From Limosilactobacillus vaginalis DSM 5837 = ATCC 49540 (GTDB taxonomy: Bacteria; Bacillota; Bacilli; Lactobacillales; Lactobacillaceae): a stretch of DNA of 38,601 nucleotides. The notes under the pieces are model-generated. The model was not told where the DNA came from. It searched no databases and was given only the letters and a program-made list of their open reading frames with translations. Below, piece after piece: positions 23,718 through 33,400 of this stretch. The translations under genes and the position numbers were made by a program. The stretch lies in contig NZ_GG693414.1 in the NCBI RefSeq assembly GCF_000159435.1, positions 119,240-157,840 on the forward strand, written 5' to 3'. Every line of letters starts with the position of its first letter. Position 1 is the stretch's first letter.

Positions 23718-23903
23718 ATGGCTAAAGATTTTATCAACGGTAAACGGACACGCTTTGGTAACAAGCGTTCTCACGCCCTTAACTCAAGTCGTCGTAGCTG
23801 GAAGCCTAACTTGCAAAAGGTAACCATTTTGGTTAACGGCAAGCCTAAGAAGGTTTACGTTTCAGCACGTACACTGAAGTCCGGTAAAGTGACTCGGGTT
23901 TAA
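23718..23903 (+). CDS. rpmB: 50S ribosomal protein L28
   Basis: The 61-residue basic protein of the large subunit matches L28 of Firmicutes in length. Its pattern is typical: [20 protein letters not shown], then KPNLQKVTI and the C-terminal [15 protein letters not shown]. It lacks the zinc-binding Cys pairs found in some L28 forms, so it is the Cys-free type. A strong GAGGAGGG precedes the ATG. It is a single-gene unit with its own promoter and terminator. Confidence 0.95.
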   Translation: MAKDFINGKRTRFGNKRSHALNSSRRSWKPNLQKVTILVNGKPKKVYVSARTLKSGKVTRV

Positions 23904-23917
23904 TTAAATCAGAAAAT

Positions 23918-23954
23918 ATGGTCGTTCAGTGATGAGCGACTTATTTTTTATTTT
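23918..23954 (+). terminator. Intrinsic terminator after rpmB
   Basis: GTCGTTCA (23921-23928) and TGAGCGAC (23933-23940) form an 8-base stem with one G-U pair and a GTGA loop. A long T-rich tail follows. Confidence 0.88.
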
Positions 23955-23984
23955 AAAAATAGTATATGCCATTAATCATTTTTG

Positions 23985-24022
23985 GCAGACGACTTTTTTC
24001 ATTTCGTCTGCTATGGTATTAT
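23985..24022 (+). promoter_or_regulatory. Extended -10 promoter with upstream palindrome (asp23-fakA, distal)
   Basis: GCAGACGA (23985-23992) and TCGTCTGC (24004-24011) are perfect 8-base inverted repeats with an 11-base T-rich centre. They lie just upstream of TGGTATTAT (24014-24022), an extended -10. The palindrome covers the -35 region, so it may be an operator. The centre-to-centre arm distance is 19 bases, close to two helical turns. There is no T-run after it, so it does not look like a terminator. Confidence 0.4.
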
Positions 24023-24047
24023 TAGTATGAGTTTTTACACAGTATGA

Positions 24048-24087
24048 TTGCTAATCAATGCTTGTCTTATATAATAGGGCATTGATT
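24048..24087 (+). promoter_or_regulatory. Promoter inside a 9-base inverted repeat (asp23-fakA, proximal)
   Basis: TTGCTA (24048-24053) is 16 bases from a perfect TATAAT (24070-24075). The -10 is framed by AATCAATGC (24053-24061) and GCATTGATT (24079-24087), a perfect inverted repeat with a 17-base centre. The arms cover the spacer and the likely start of transcription, as an operator or a leader hairpin would. AGGAGG of asp23 follows at 24097. Confidence 0.45.
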
Positions 24088-24107
24088 GACCAATATAAGG
24101 AGGCCAT

Positions 24108-24473
24108 ATGATGGCGGTTAAAATTAAAACACAATCTGGAATGATCGATATCGATAATGACGTAATTTCAGCAGTTGTTGGTGGCGCTGCTACTGATAAC
24201 TATGGTGTAGTGGGAATGGCATCGCGCAATCCACTTCGCGATGGTGTTAACCAAATCCTGCGTCGCGAAAACTTTAGTCGCGGGGTTGTTGTTCGTCAAC
24301 AAGATAACGGTGTTGCCATTGATGTGAATATCATCGTCGGTTATGGTACTAAGATCTCAGAAGTATCAAAGAGTGTTCAATCAAAGGTAAAGTACAACCT
24401 TGAATCAATGCTTGGCATTACAGCAAACTCAGTTAATGTTTGTGTTCAAGGTGTTCGCTCACTTGATGATTAA
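24108..24473 (+). CDS. Asp23/Gls24 family protein (YloU-like)
   Basis: The 121-residue protein is a compact Asp23 domain without the acidic tail of the paralogue at 3530-3970. The order of elements is the same: VISAVVGGAA, NYGVVGMASRNPL, FSRGVVV, IDVNIIVGYGTKISEVSKSV. In Bacillus the equivalent yloU lies directly before yloV (fakA), exactly as here. Its molecular role is not established; Asp23 proteins are linked to envelope stress and to lipid metabolism genes. ATG at 24108 and 24111 both follow AGGAGG. Confidence 0.88.
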   Translation: MMAVKIKTQSGMIDIDNDVISAVVGGAATDNYGVVGMASRNPLRDGVNQILRRENFSRGVVVRQQDNGVAIDVNIIVGYGTKISEVSKSVQSKVKYNLESMLGITANSVNVCVQGVRSLDD

Positions 24474-24498
24474 TTTGCGTTACTAGGAGGAAAGATAA

Positions 24499-26205
24499 TT
24501 GGCTGTAACTGAAATTACGAATCTTGAATTTGGCAAAATGGTTCAAGCTGCTGCTAGTAAGCTGAGCAAGAATGCCGAATTTATCAATTCACTGAATGTT
24601 TTCCCTGTTCCTGACGGTGATACGGGGACAAACATGACATCTTCAATGGCTAGTGGTGCTAAGTACGAGCGCAACGCAAACAGCACGAAGGTTGGCGATT
24701 TAGCTGCTGCCTTAGCTAAGGGATTGTTAATGGGTGCCCGTGGGAATTCCGGAGTGATCCTTTCACAAATTTTCCGTGGCTTTGCTAAAGGGGCAGAAGG
24801 AAAAACAGTTCTTGATGCTCATGATTTTGCTGAGGCTTACGGCAATGGTGCTAAGGTTGCGTATAAAGCTGTCATGAAGCCAACTGAAGGGACAATTTTA
24901 ACCGTTGTCCGTGAATCAGCACAGGCTGGATTAGAGAAAGCTAAGCAAACCGACGATATTATTGAGGTTATGCATGTAATTTATGAAGCATCAACGGTTG
25001 CTCTTAAGAAGACCCCTGAATTACTGCCCGTTCTTAAGCAGGTCGGGGTTGTTGATTCCGGTGGTCAGGGGCTTGTTTTTGTCCTTCAGGCTTTTGATGA
25101 AGCCTTAAGTGGTAAGGTTGATAAGGATGACAGCTATAAGCCCGATAACGCCGAAGTTGACGAAATGGTTAAGGCAATGGACCACAAGAGCGTCCAGGGG
25201 AAACTGAATCCAGAAGACATTCAATACACTTATTGTACGCAAATGCTTGTGCGGATTGGTAAAGGAAAACAGGTTAAGCAAAAGTTCGATTATGATACTT
25301 TTTATAATTACCTTGCCAAAATAGGTGACAGTCTCCTTGTCTTAAACGATGATTCTGTTGTTCGGGTCCATGTTCATACTGAACACCCTGGTGAAGTTTT
25401 ATCATGGGGTCAACAGTTTGGTGATCTTCAAACCATCGAAATTCATAACATGGTTTGGCAACAAGAAGAGATTATGGAACACGATGAAGAAGAAGCGGAA
25501 CGCTCAGAAACACCAATTGACAAAGCTCGTGAAGCATCTAAGACTAAGCCAGAAACTGCTGTGATTGCGGTTACGTCTGGTGATGGAATTGCTAAATTGT
25601 TAAAGAGCCTTGGAGTAACCCACGTTATTAAGGGCGGTCAAACAATGAATCCAAGCATTCAAGATATTGCGGATGCAATCAATAATAGTGGTGCCAAGCA
25701 AGCAATTGTTTTGCCAAATAACGGTAATATCTTTATGGCAGCAGAACAGGCTGCTGACATTGCAGATATTCCAACTGTTGTGGTTCACAGTAAGACAATT
25801 CCACAAGCAATGAGCGCACTTCTTGAATATAATCCAGAAGCATCATTAGAAGATAACCAATCAAACATGGAAGCCAACCTTTCCACAGTTAAGAGTGGTG
25901 AGGTTACTAATGCTATTCGGGATACCGAAATTGATGGGCAAACAATAAAAAAAGATGACTTTATGGGAATTGTTGATGGGAAGATTGTTGATACCGATCC
26001 AGACCTTAAGAAAGCTGCTATCAAGATGGTTAAACAAATGCTTGATGAAGACAGTGAAATTGTGACAATTCTGTATGGTCAAGACGGCGATAAAAAGACG
26101 GCTGAAGAAATTAAGGCAGCTGTTGAAGAAATGGACGATGAGTTGGAAACCGAAATTTATGAAGGTGGCCAACCAGTATATCCATATTTGATTTCCGTTG
26201 AATAA
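24499..26205 (+). CDS. fakA: Fatty acid kinase catalytic subunit FakA (DAK2/YloV family)
   Basis: The 568-residue protein belongs to the family whose members phosphorylate fatty acids bound by FakB, giving acyl phosphate for PlsX/PlsY phospholipid synthesis. The N-terminal DhaL-like domain (about 1-205) holds the Mg-ATP site: PVPDGDTGTNM with Asp39 and Asp41, ARGNSGVILSQIFRGF, and VDSGGQGLVFVLQAF. A middle domain and a C-terminal domain, DegV/FakB-interacting in related proteins, follow. The start is TTG at 24499 with GGAGG nine bases upstream. plsX and acpP lie 2-3 kb downstream, consistent with the pathway. No fakB is seen here. Confidence 0.9.
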   Translation: MAVTEITNLEFGKMVQAAASKLSKNAEFINSLNVFPVPDGDTGTNMTSSMASGAKYERNANSTKVGDLAAALAKGLLMGARGNSGVILSQIFRGFAKGAEGKTVLDAHDFAEAYGNGAKVAYKAVMKPTEGTILTVVRESAQAGLEKAKQTDDIIEVMHVIYEASTVALKKTPELLPVLKQVGVVDSGGQGLVFVLQAFDEALSGKVDKDDSYKPDNAEVDEMVKAMDHKSVQGKLNPEDIQYTYCTQMLVRIGKGKQVKQKFDYDTFYNYLAKIGDSLLVLNDDSVVRVHVHTEHPGEVLSWGQQFGDLQTIEIHNMVWQQEEIMEHDEEEAERSETPIDKAREASKTKPETAVIAVTSGDGIAKLLKSLGVTHVIKGGQTMNPSIQDIADAINNSGAKQAIVLPNNGNIFMAAEQAADIADIPTVVVHSKTIPQAMSALLEYNPEASLEDNQSNMEANLSTVKSGEVTNAIRDTEIDGQTIKKDDFMGIVDGKIVDTDPDLKKAAIKMVKQMLDEDSEIVTILYGQDGDKKTAEEIKAAVEEMDDELETEIYEGGQPVYPYLISVE

Positions 26206-26214
26206 TATAAGTTA

Positions 26215-26265
26215 AGGAGTTGGATGCAGAACACCAGTCAACTGATGTCCATCCAACTCTTTTTA
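26215..26265 (+). terminator. Intrinsic terminator between fakA and recG
   Basis: GAGTTGGATG (26217-26226) and CATCCAACTC (26250-26259) form a perfect 10-base stem, followed by TTTTT. It sits only 12 bases after fakA and 19 before recG, with no room for a full recG promoter after it. recG is probably expressed by partial readthrough or from a promoter within fakA. Confidence 0.85.
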
Positions 26266-26283
26266 CAGTGAGGAGGGAGGATG

Positions 26284-28320
26284 ATGAAAAGTCTTCAGGA
26301 TCCAGTTTCGGTATTAAAAGGAGTTGGCCCTAAACGGGTGGCTGATTTAGCAACTTTAAATATCGATACGATTGAAGATTTATTGACATACTACCCGACA
26401 AGGTATGATGACTTTACAGCAAACGATTTAAGTACGGTTAAGGACAAGCAACGGGTAACTATTAAGGGAAAGATTGTTTCTGAACCCTTATTTAGCCGGT
26501 TTGGTTACCGTCGAAATCGGCTAAGTTTTCGGTTGCAAGTGGGTCAACAAGTTGTCATGGCCACGTTTTTTAACCAACCATATCTGAAAAAGCAAGTAGA
26601 GTTAGATCGACAGGTAACCGTAATGGGAAAGTGGGATGCTAGTCGTCAACAGGTAACCGGGACTAAATTAGTAACGGCAACGGGGACTCCAGAGAATGAA
26701 TTTGGCGCCATCTATCCCACAAATAAACATCTTCGGCAAAGTACCTTGAGATCGTTAATCCGTCAAGCGTATGAAGATTATCAGCGGGTTATCCCAACAT
26801 TACTCCCCACCTTTCTTCGCCAAAAATATCGTTTGTTAGATCGCCGTGAAATGATTAAGGATCTTCACTTCCCAGGAAGTCAAATGATTGCTAAAGCAGC
26901 ACGACGAACTGCGACATATGAGGAGTTCTTCTTATTTCAATTGCGTCTGCAAGCGATCAGACGAGCACACCGTCAAGAAGATGGTACACGAATCTTGTAC
27001 CATAATGACGAATTAAAAGAATTTATTTCTCAGCTCCCGTTTGAACTTACAAATGCGCAAAAGAAGGTCGTCAATGAAATCTGTCGTGATTTACGACAAC
27101 CAATTCAGATGAATCGCCTTCTTCAGGGAGATGTCGGTTCTGGAAAGACGATTGTTGCTGCAATTGCCATTTATGCGACAATCAGTGCAGGCTATCAGGC
27201 AGCTCTAATGGCGCCAACTGAAATTTTGGCAACCCAGCATGCAGAAAAATTAGCCAAAGTCTTTGCGGGGACTCATGTTCATGTTGGCTTACTTACTGGT
27301 TCACTGACCGCTAAACAACATCGTGAATTAGTTGGCGCGATAAAAAAGGGCGACATCAACTTAATAATTGGAACGCATGCATTGATTCAATCGGACGTAG
27401 AGTATGCTAATCTTGGCTTAGTAATCACGGATGAACAGCACCGGTTTGGTGTTAACCAACGTCAACAATTACGGGAAAAGGGTGAACACCCGGATGTCCT
27501 TGCCATGACAGCAACGCCAATTCCACGGACATTAGCGATTACTTCATATGGTGAAATGGATGTGTCAGTAATTGACAAATTACCAGCGGGAAGAAAACCG
27601 ATTGAAACACGCTGGCTAAAAGATAAGCAAAGCAATGACGCATTAAAGTTTCTTCGTCAGCAATTAGCTAGTGGAGCACAGGCTTACGTTGTCAGTCCGC
27701 TGATTGAAGAGTCAGAAGCATTGGATGTTCAAAATGCGACTGACCTTTATGAACGATTAGCTAATTACTTCCAACCAGATTATCAGGTTGGCCTTTTACA
27801 TGGCCGCCTAAATGGGGAAAAAAAAGATGCCGTAATGAAAGATTTTCAAGACGGTAAAATCCAGGTTCTTGTTTCGACGACGGTTGTTGAGGTCGGTGTT
27901 GATAATCCTAATGCGACCGTGATGATTATTTATAACGCTGATCGCTTTGGCCTTGCTCAGTTGCACCAACTGCGCGGTAGAGTAGGGCGTGGTGAACGGC
28001 AAAGTTATTGTTTGCTAATTGCTGATCCCAAAACAGATGAAGGAACGGCACGAATGAAAACAATGGTTGCCACGACTGATGGTTTTAAGGTTGCACAACG
28101 GGATCTTGAACTTCGTGGAGCAGGTGATGTCCTTGGGGCAAAGCAATCAGGGCTTCCTGACTTTAAGGTTGGCGACCCGATTGGCGATTTGAAAATTTTA
28201 CAAATTGCTAAGGAAGATGCAGCAAACCTATTAGCAACACCCCATTGGGATCAGGTGGATGATAATCAGCCACTAGTTCTTTACTTAAAACGAAACCAAC
28301 TTGAAACGCACTTTGACTAG
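26284..28320 (+). CDS. recG: ATP-dependent DNA helicase RecG
   Basis: The 678-residue helicase reverses stalled forks and moves branched DNA. The N-terminal part has LKGVGPKRVADL and the OB-fold wedge domain (about 1-200). Helicase domain 1 has Walker A GDVGSGKT (near 281) and DEQH (near 382). Domain 2 has STTVVEVGVDNPNAT and then QLRGRVGRGERQSYC. Two ATG codons stand in tandem at 26281 and 26284. AGGAGG is seven bases before the second, the better spacing, so I chose it. The end is 13 bases from plsX. Confidence 0.95.
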   Translation: MKSLQDPVSVLKGVGPKRVADLATLNIDTIEDLLTYYPTRYDDFTANDLSTVKDKQRVTIKGKIVSEPLFSRFGYRRNRLSFRLQVGQQVVMATFFNQPYLKKQVELDRQVTVMGKWDASRQQVTGTKLVTATGTPENEFGAIYPTNKHLRQSTLRSLIRQAYEDYQRVIPTLLPTFLRQKYRLLDRREMIKDLHFPGSQMIAKAARRTATYEEFFLFQLRLQAIRRAHRQEDGTRILYHNDELKEFISQLPFELTNAQKKVVNEICRDLRQPIQMNRLLQGDVGSGKTIVAAIAIYATISAGYQAALMAPTEILATQHAEKLAKVFAGTHVHVGLLTGSLTAKQHRELVGAIKKGDINLIIGTHALIQSDVEYANLGLVITDEQHRFGVNQRQQLREKGEHPDVLAMTATPIPRTLAITSYGEMDVSVIDKLPAGRKPIETRWLKDKQSNDALKFLRQQLASGAQAYVVSPLIEESEALDVQNATDLYERLANYFQPDYQVGLLHGRLNGEKKDAVMKDFQDGKIQVLVSTTVVEVGVDNPNATVMIIYNADRFGLAQLHQLRGRVGRGERQSYCLLIADPKTDEGTARMKTMVATTDGFKVAQRDLELRGAGDVLGAKQSGLPDFKVGDPIGDLKILQIAKEDAANLLATPHWDQVDDNQPLVLYLKRNQLETHFD

Positions 28321-28333
28321 GAGGGTTTATATA

Positions 28334-29341
28334 ATGAAAATTGCTGTAGATGCAATGGGCGGTGATAATGCCCCTAAAGCAATTATTGAAGGGGTCGAAG
28401 AAGCTCGGGACTTGTATCCCGATTTGACCTTTGATCTCTATGGTGATCCAGCTAAAATTAAAGCGGTGATTACTAACCAGGATCGTTTGAATATCATTGA
28501 AACTACTGAAGAAATTTCGATGGGTGAAGAGCCAGTTCGGGCAATCCGCAAGAAGAAGGATTCATCAATTGTTCGGGCGGCTAAAGCAGTTAAAGAAGGG
28601 GATGCAGATGCATTCTTTTCTGCTGGTAATACAGGAGCAGTTTTGGCTGCGGGAATCTTTATTGTTGGACGAATTCATGGAATCGATCGTCCCGGATTAA
28701 CCAGTATTCTCCCAATTGCTAAGCCGGGATCAAAACGCCAAAATTTTGTTTACCTTGATACTGGTGCTAACGCTGAAAGCAAAGAAAAAAATCTTGTTCA
28801 GTTTGCTTACCTTGGTAAATTTTACGCAGAAAAAGTTCTCGGGGTTGCTAATCCACGGATTGCACTGCTTAATAATGGTGCTGAAGAGGATAAGGGCGAT
28901 AAGCTCCATAAAGATGTTTGGCAGTTGCTTAATGCAGAAGATGAACTTAACTTTATCGGCAATGTTGAATCTGGTGACCTCTTATTCGGTAAGGCTGATG
29001 TTATCGTCAGCGATGGCTGGACAGCTAATGCCGCATTGAAGGCCACTGAAGGAACCGCTAAAATGATGCTAACGTTGATTAAGGATGGTATCCTAAATGG
29101 TGGTATCCGTGCTAAGTTAGGCTACCTAATGCTGAAGCCGGTCTTTCACCGGATTGGTCAAAAAATGAGTGCTTCAACTTATGGGGGTGCTGTCCTTCTT
29201 GGCTTAAAAGCACCTGTAGTTAAGACGCATGGTTCATCAGATGCGACAGCCGTTAAAAATACCATTAGTCAGATTCGGACAATGCTAAGAACTGGTGTCA
29301 TTAATGAAACCGTTAAATTTTTTAACCAAAACAATGAGTAG
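28334..29341 (+). CDS. plsX: Phosphate acyltransferase PlsX
   Basis: The 335-residue peripheral membrane enzyme exchanges acyl groups between acyl-ACP and phosphate, giving acyl phosphate for PlsY. The N-terminus, MKIAVDAMGGDNAPKAIIEG, is characteristic. Later segments, SAGNTGAVLAAGIFIVGRI and VSDGWTANAALKATEG, match the family. An in-frame start at 28301 lies inside recG and would add 11 residues; the ATG at 28334 has AGGAGG at good spacing. The acpP gene follows after 58 bases. No FapR-type operator is recognised in front of it. Confidence 0.95.
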   Translation: MKIAVDAMGGDNAPKAIIEGVEEARDLYPDLTFDLYGDPAKIKAVITNQDRLNIIETTEEISMGEEPVRAIRKKKDSSIVRAAKAVKEGDADAFFSAGNTGAVLAAGIFIVGRIHGIDRPGLTSILPIAKPGSKRQNFVYLDTGANAESKEKNLVQFAYLGKFYAEKVLGVANPRIALLNNGAEEDKGDKLHKDVWQLLNAEDELNFIGNVESGDLLFGKADVIVSDGWTANAALKATEGTAKMMLTLIKDGILNGGIRAKLGYLMLKPVFHRIGQKMSASTYGGAVLLGLKAPVVKTHGSSDATAVKNTISQIRTMLRTGVINETVKFFNQNNE

Positions 29342-29399
29342 ACAAGAAGACAAAAAACGCCTAAAATAGTAGCGAACTAATAAAGAGAGGTAACAGTCA

Positions 29400-29654
29400 A
29401 TGGCTGAAGATAAAAAGCAAGAAATCTTTAATAAGGTTTCAGAAATCGTGGCTGATCACTTTGATGTTGATCGGGCAAAAATTACCGATGAATTAAATTT
29501 AAAAACAGATTTAGACGCTGATTCAATTGACTTTGTTGAATTTGTCCTTGAACTTGAGGATACGTTTGGTGAAGAAATTGATGATGAAGATGCTGAAAAG
29601 TTAAGTACGATTGGTGAAGTAGTTGACTACATTGCCGAACATACCGCTGATTAA
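29400..29654 (+). CDS. acpP: Acyl carrier protein
   Basis: The 84-residue acidic four-helix protein carries acyl chains on a phosphopantetheine arm. The attachment site is Ser42 in the DADSIDFVEFV motif. It partners PlsX and the Fab enzymes. It is acidic throughout, especially in the EEIDDEDAEKLS stretch. CoaBC (12559-13761) makes the CoA that supplies its prosthetic group. GAGAGG precedes the ATG, and a terminator follows the stop. It may be a second ACP, since lactobacilli usually have another within the fab cluster. Confidence 0.94.
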   Translation: MAEDKKQEIFNKVSEIVADHFDVDRAKITDELNLKTDLDADSIDFVEFVLELEDTFGEEIDDEDAEKLSTIGEVVDYIAEHTAD

Positions 29655-29664
29655 TAATTCTTTG

Positions 29665-29705
29665 AGGTCCGCGATGAAGGCTTGTACTTTATCGCGGCTT
29701 TTTTC
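29665..29705 (+). terminator. Intrinsic terminator between acpP and rnc
   Basis: CCGCGATGAAG (29669-29679) and CTTTATCGCGG (29687-29697) form an 11-base stem with one G-U pair and a 7-base loop. CTTTTTTC follows. It ends only about 34 bases before the proposed rnc start. Confidence 0.9.
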
Positions 29706-29738
29706 ACATCTTTAACGAAAAGAAAGGAAGTTTTTACT

Positions 29739-30437
29739 ATTAAGGATTTACAAGACTACCTGGCCAAGGAATTTGATATTCATTTTACTAATCCCGATTT
29801 GCTTGCAGAAGCATTTACTCAGGCTTCATACGTAAACGAGCACCCTCATCAAGGACTTAAATTTTATGAGCGGATTGAATTTCTTGGCGATGCTGTGTTG
29901 GAATTGATTGTTTCTGAATACATCTATAAGCGTTTTCCAGAGCTGCCGCAGGGGAAATTGACCCGTTTGCGGGCTGCGATGGTTTGCGAAGACAGTTTCT
30001 CTAAATTTGCTAAGGAATGTCATTTTGACCAATATATCCGTTTGGGTCACGGTGAAGAAATGGCGGGTGCTCGTCAGCGTCCAGGATTGCTTTGTGATAT
30101 TTTTGAATCATTTATTGGAGCTCTTTACCTGGATCAGGGACGCCCTGCCGTTGAGAAGTTTGTTCGGCGAGTAATCTTTCCTAAGCTTGATTTGGGCTGG
30201 TTTGACCATGCAGTTGATGCAAAGACAAGCCTTCAGGAGTTCTTACAGCGTGATGGTGATGTTGATATTGAATATCACCTTCTTCAGGAATCAGGAACGG
30301 AGAACGATCCAGAATTCAAAGTGAACGTTTCAGCTGATGGAAAGGTAATCGGTGAGGGAACTGGTTCCTCCAAGAAACACGCTGAAATGAAGGCGGCAAG
30401 TCAAGCACTTAATAAGCTACGTCAAGAAGGTAAGTAG
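29739..30437 (+). CDS. rnc: Ribonuclease III (apparent ATT start)
   Basis: The product, about 232 residues, cuts double-stranded RNA in rRNA and mRNA processing. The catalytic signature ERIEFLGDAVLE is near residues 44-55, with the second acidic cluster in DIFESFIGALYLDQG. A double-stranded RNA-binding domain covers about 158-228 (SLQEFLQRDG, then GEGTGSSKKHAEMKAA). There is no ATG, GTG or TTG in frame near the expected N-terminus. The nearest, TTG at 29682, lies in the terminator loop and would give 251 residues. An ATT at 29739 has AAAGGA at ideal spacing and gives the usual length and N-terminus (KDLQDYLAKEFDIHF). I therefore propose ATT. Confidence 0.85.
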   Translation: MKDLQDYLAKEFDIHFTNPDLLAEAFTQASYVNEHPHQGLKFYERIEFLGDAVLELIVSEYIYKRFPELPQGKLTRLRAAMVCEDSFSKFAKECHFDQYIRLGHGEEMAGARQRPGLLCDIFESFIGALYLDQGRPAVEKFVRRVIFPKLDLGWFDHAVDAKTSLQEFLQRDGDVDIEYHLLQESGTENDPEFKVNVSADGKVIGEGTGSSKKHAEMKAASQALNKLRQEGK

Positions 30438-30442
30438 GCACT

Positions 30443-33400
30443 ATGCAGTTATTATCTCTAACATTGGATGGCTTTAAGTCCTTTGCTCAGAAGACAACAA
30501 TCAAGTTTGAACCAGGAATGACAGGAATTGTTGGGCCAAACGGAAGCGGAAAGAGTAATATTATCGAAGCAATTCGCTGGGTAATGGGTGAACAATCTGC
30601 TCATCAGCTTCGTGGCGATAAAATGGCTGATGTTATTTTTAACGGTTCTAGTGACCGGAAGCCGCTTAATCGGGCACTTGTATCAATTACTTTTGATAAT
30701 AGTGATCGTTACCTTGCTAGTGATTTTACCGAATTAACAATTACCCGGAAATTATACCGAAATGGTGATAGTGAGTACTTGGTTAATGGTCAAGAGGTTC
30801 GCTTAAAAGATATTACCGATCTCTTCATTGATTCTGGATTAGGTCGGGAGTCTTTTTCCATTATTTCCCAGGGACAAATTGAGGCAATCTTTAACGGTAA
30901 ACCAGCTGATCGGCGTTCAATTATTGAAGCAGTGGCTGGGGTTGCAAAATACAAGAAGAATAAGGATACTGCCGAAAAACGGCTCAGCTCAACTATGGAC
31001 AACCTTAACCGGGTTAACGATATCATTGCTGAGTTAACGAGCCAGCTTGAACCTTTGGCTGACGAAAGTGCCCTTGCTGAGGACTATTTAGAGCAGAAGG
31101 GGCAATATGATCTTCTTGATCGTACTCAGACAGTACGGCTTTATGAGCAAACTAGTAAGGAATTAACGGAGCTGAAAGTTAAGCTAGCAAATGATCAAAA
31201 GCTGGTCAGTGATTATTCGGCTCAGCTTGCCAAATCCACTGCAGAATTAAATCAGTTAAAGCAACAACAAGGTAACCTGCAGACACACAAAGACCAACTA
31301 CAGGCAAAAATCCTTACGACTACCGAAATGATTGGTAAATTGCAAAATCAGCAATCGGTGTCCTCAATTAAGCGTGAACAGCAGCTGCAGGAACGGGAAC
31401 GATTAACTGACCAACTGCAGAAGCTGAAACAGCAGCAAACAGAGATCGACCAAAAATTAACGCAGGCTAATGAACAGGTTCAGTCACAAAAAAAGGAAAT
31501 TGCTAACCACCAGGAAGAATTAACTGCTGCCAAGAAAATGACTAGTAGTCAACGGATTCAGCATGTTAATGAAGAATTAGAAAAATTGCGGGGAAATCAA
31601 GTTGATTTAATGCAGCAAATTACAACTCTGCAAAACCAGCAAGCTTTTCTGAAGAGTAATCACGAGCAAACCATCAACGCGCAGCAGCAAAGCAATGCTG
31701 AACTGCAGGCTGCTCGGGAACGGTTAGCTAAAATTAAGGCTCAAGAAGCAACGGCTAAACAAGAAGCAACGGCCCAGCAAGCTCACGTTACTGATCTTCA
31801 AGGTCAGTTAAGGGGCCAGCAAGAGAAGCAAGAACGTTTACAGCGACAGTATCAAGAAGCACAGCGCTCTTGGTACCAATCACTTGGGGATGTTCATTCG
31901 CTTCAATCACGTCTGAAAAATTATCATTCAATGCAGGAAGAATACTCTGGATACTATCAGGGAGTTCAAAATGTTTTGAAGCAACGGCAACAGTTTTCGG
32001 GTCTTGACGGCGCCGTGAACGAGTTGTTAGATGTTCCAGAAAAATATACAACGGCGATTGAGACAGTCCTTGGCAGCCAATTGCAACAACTAGTAGTTGA
32101 TCACCAGTCAACTGCTAAACAGATCATTAATTATTTAGTCCGTCATCGTGCGGGACGTGTAACCATCTTGCCCCTTGATACGTTAAAGCATCATCAGACT
32201 TCACCGATTTTTAACCAGTTACAGTCGCTAGCTGGGTATGTTGGTCGGGCAACCGAATTAATCAATTATGATTCTAAGTACGATGTGGTTGCGCAACATC
32301 TTCTAGGGAATACGGTTATCGCTGACAATCTTGATCATGCAACAGAAATTTCTCGGTATGGTCATCACTATGTCAGGGTTGTAACGCTCGATGGCCAGTT
32401 AATTAATGCGAGCGGATCAATGACCGGGGGTGCCAATCGTCACCAACGAATTGGTCTGCTTAGTCAAAAACAATTAGCTAATCAGTTGCAAAATGCGCTC
32501 AATAAAGAGCAGGTTACTGCAAAGCAATTAGAGAAACGGGTTGCCCAATTGCAGGGGACCCAAAAGAAAATTGATGAGCAGTTAACTGATCTCCAGACTC
32601 AGTTGCACCAAGCAAGCGAACAACTTCATTCAGCCACGGGGCAGCAGCAAGTATTGCAAAGTCAGCGCCAAACAATTGAACGTCAGGTATTTGCTCTTAA
32701 GTTTCAATCTGGTCAACAGGATGATCAGCACGCTGATTATGAGCAAAAAGTACAGCAAAATACTCAACAGCTGAAAGATGCTCAACAGCAGTTTGACGCT
32801 AATAAGCACCGGACTGGTGAACTTCAGGAGCAAATTAAGCAGTTGCAAAGTGACGAGTCAGCGCAAAGCCAGCAGCTTCATCAGATGGAGCAGTGGATTG
32901 CAGTTGCTCAGGAACGGTTGCAACAGCTTAAGAGTAGCCGGCATGCTCTGCAACAGGAGAAAAATTCACTTCAAATTAATGCTGATCACCTTGAACAACA
33001 AATTCATCGGCTTAATTTACAAATTAATAATGATCATGCAGACGATGAGTCAAATGAAACAGCTTTGCAGGATGCTACTCAGCAGTTAACGACTGTTAAA
33101 CAACAGTTAGTTACTACTAAAGAGAAACTGAACTCGCTTAGTAAGCAGGTTGCTAATGCTGAAGACAGTCATAACCGATTACGTGATTTATTAGCAGCAG
33201 CAACAAATGAACGAAACCAGCTTGATGCTCAACGGATTCGCCATGAATCACAGTTGGATAGTTACCTGAATCATTTGAGTTCGCAGTATTCAATGACTAT
33301 TGGTGAGGCAAAAGATAAAGTTAGCGACCTTCCGGATGATCAACTGAAGATTAAATTGAAGTTGTTAAAACGGGGATTAGCTGATCTTGGTGAAGTCAAT

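Noticed and set aside
29682-29738. TTG start for RNase III
   Set aside because: It is in the loop of the acpP terminator, has a badly spaced ribosome binding site, and adds 19 residues unlike the family.
30790-33089. Several open frames on both strands inside smc
   Set aside because: They are shadows of the long Gln-rich coding frame, with no ribosome binding sites and no recognisable protein features.
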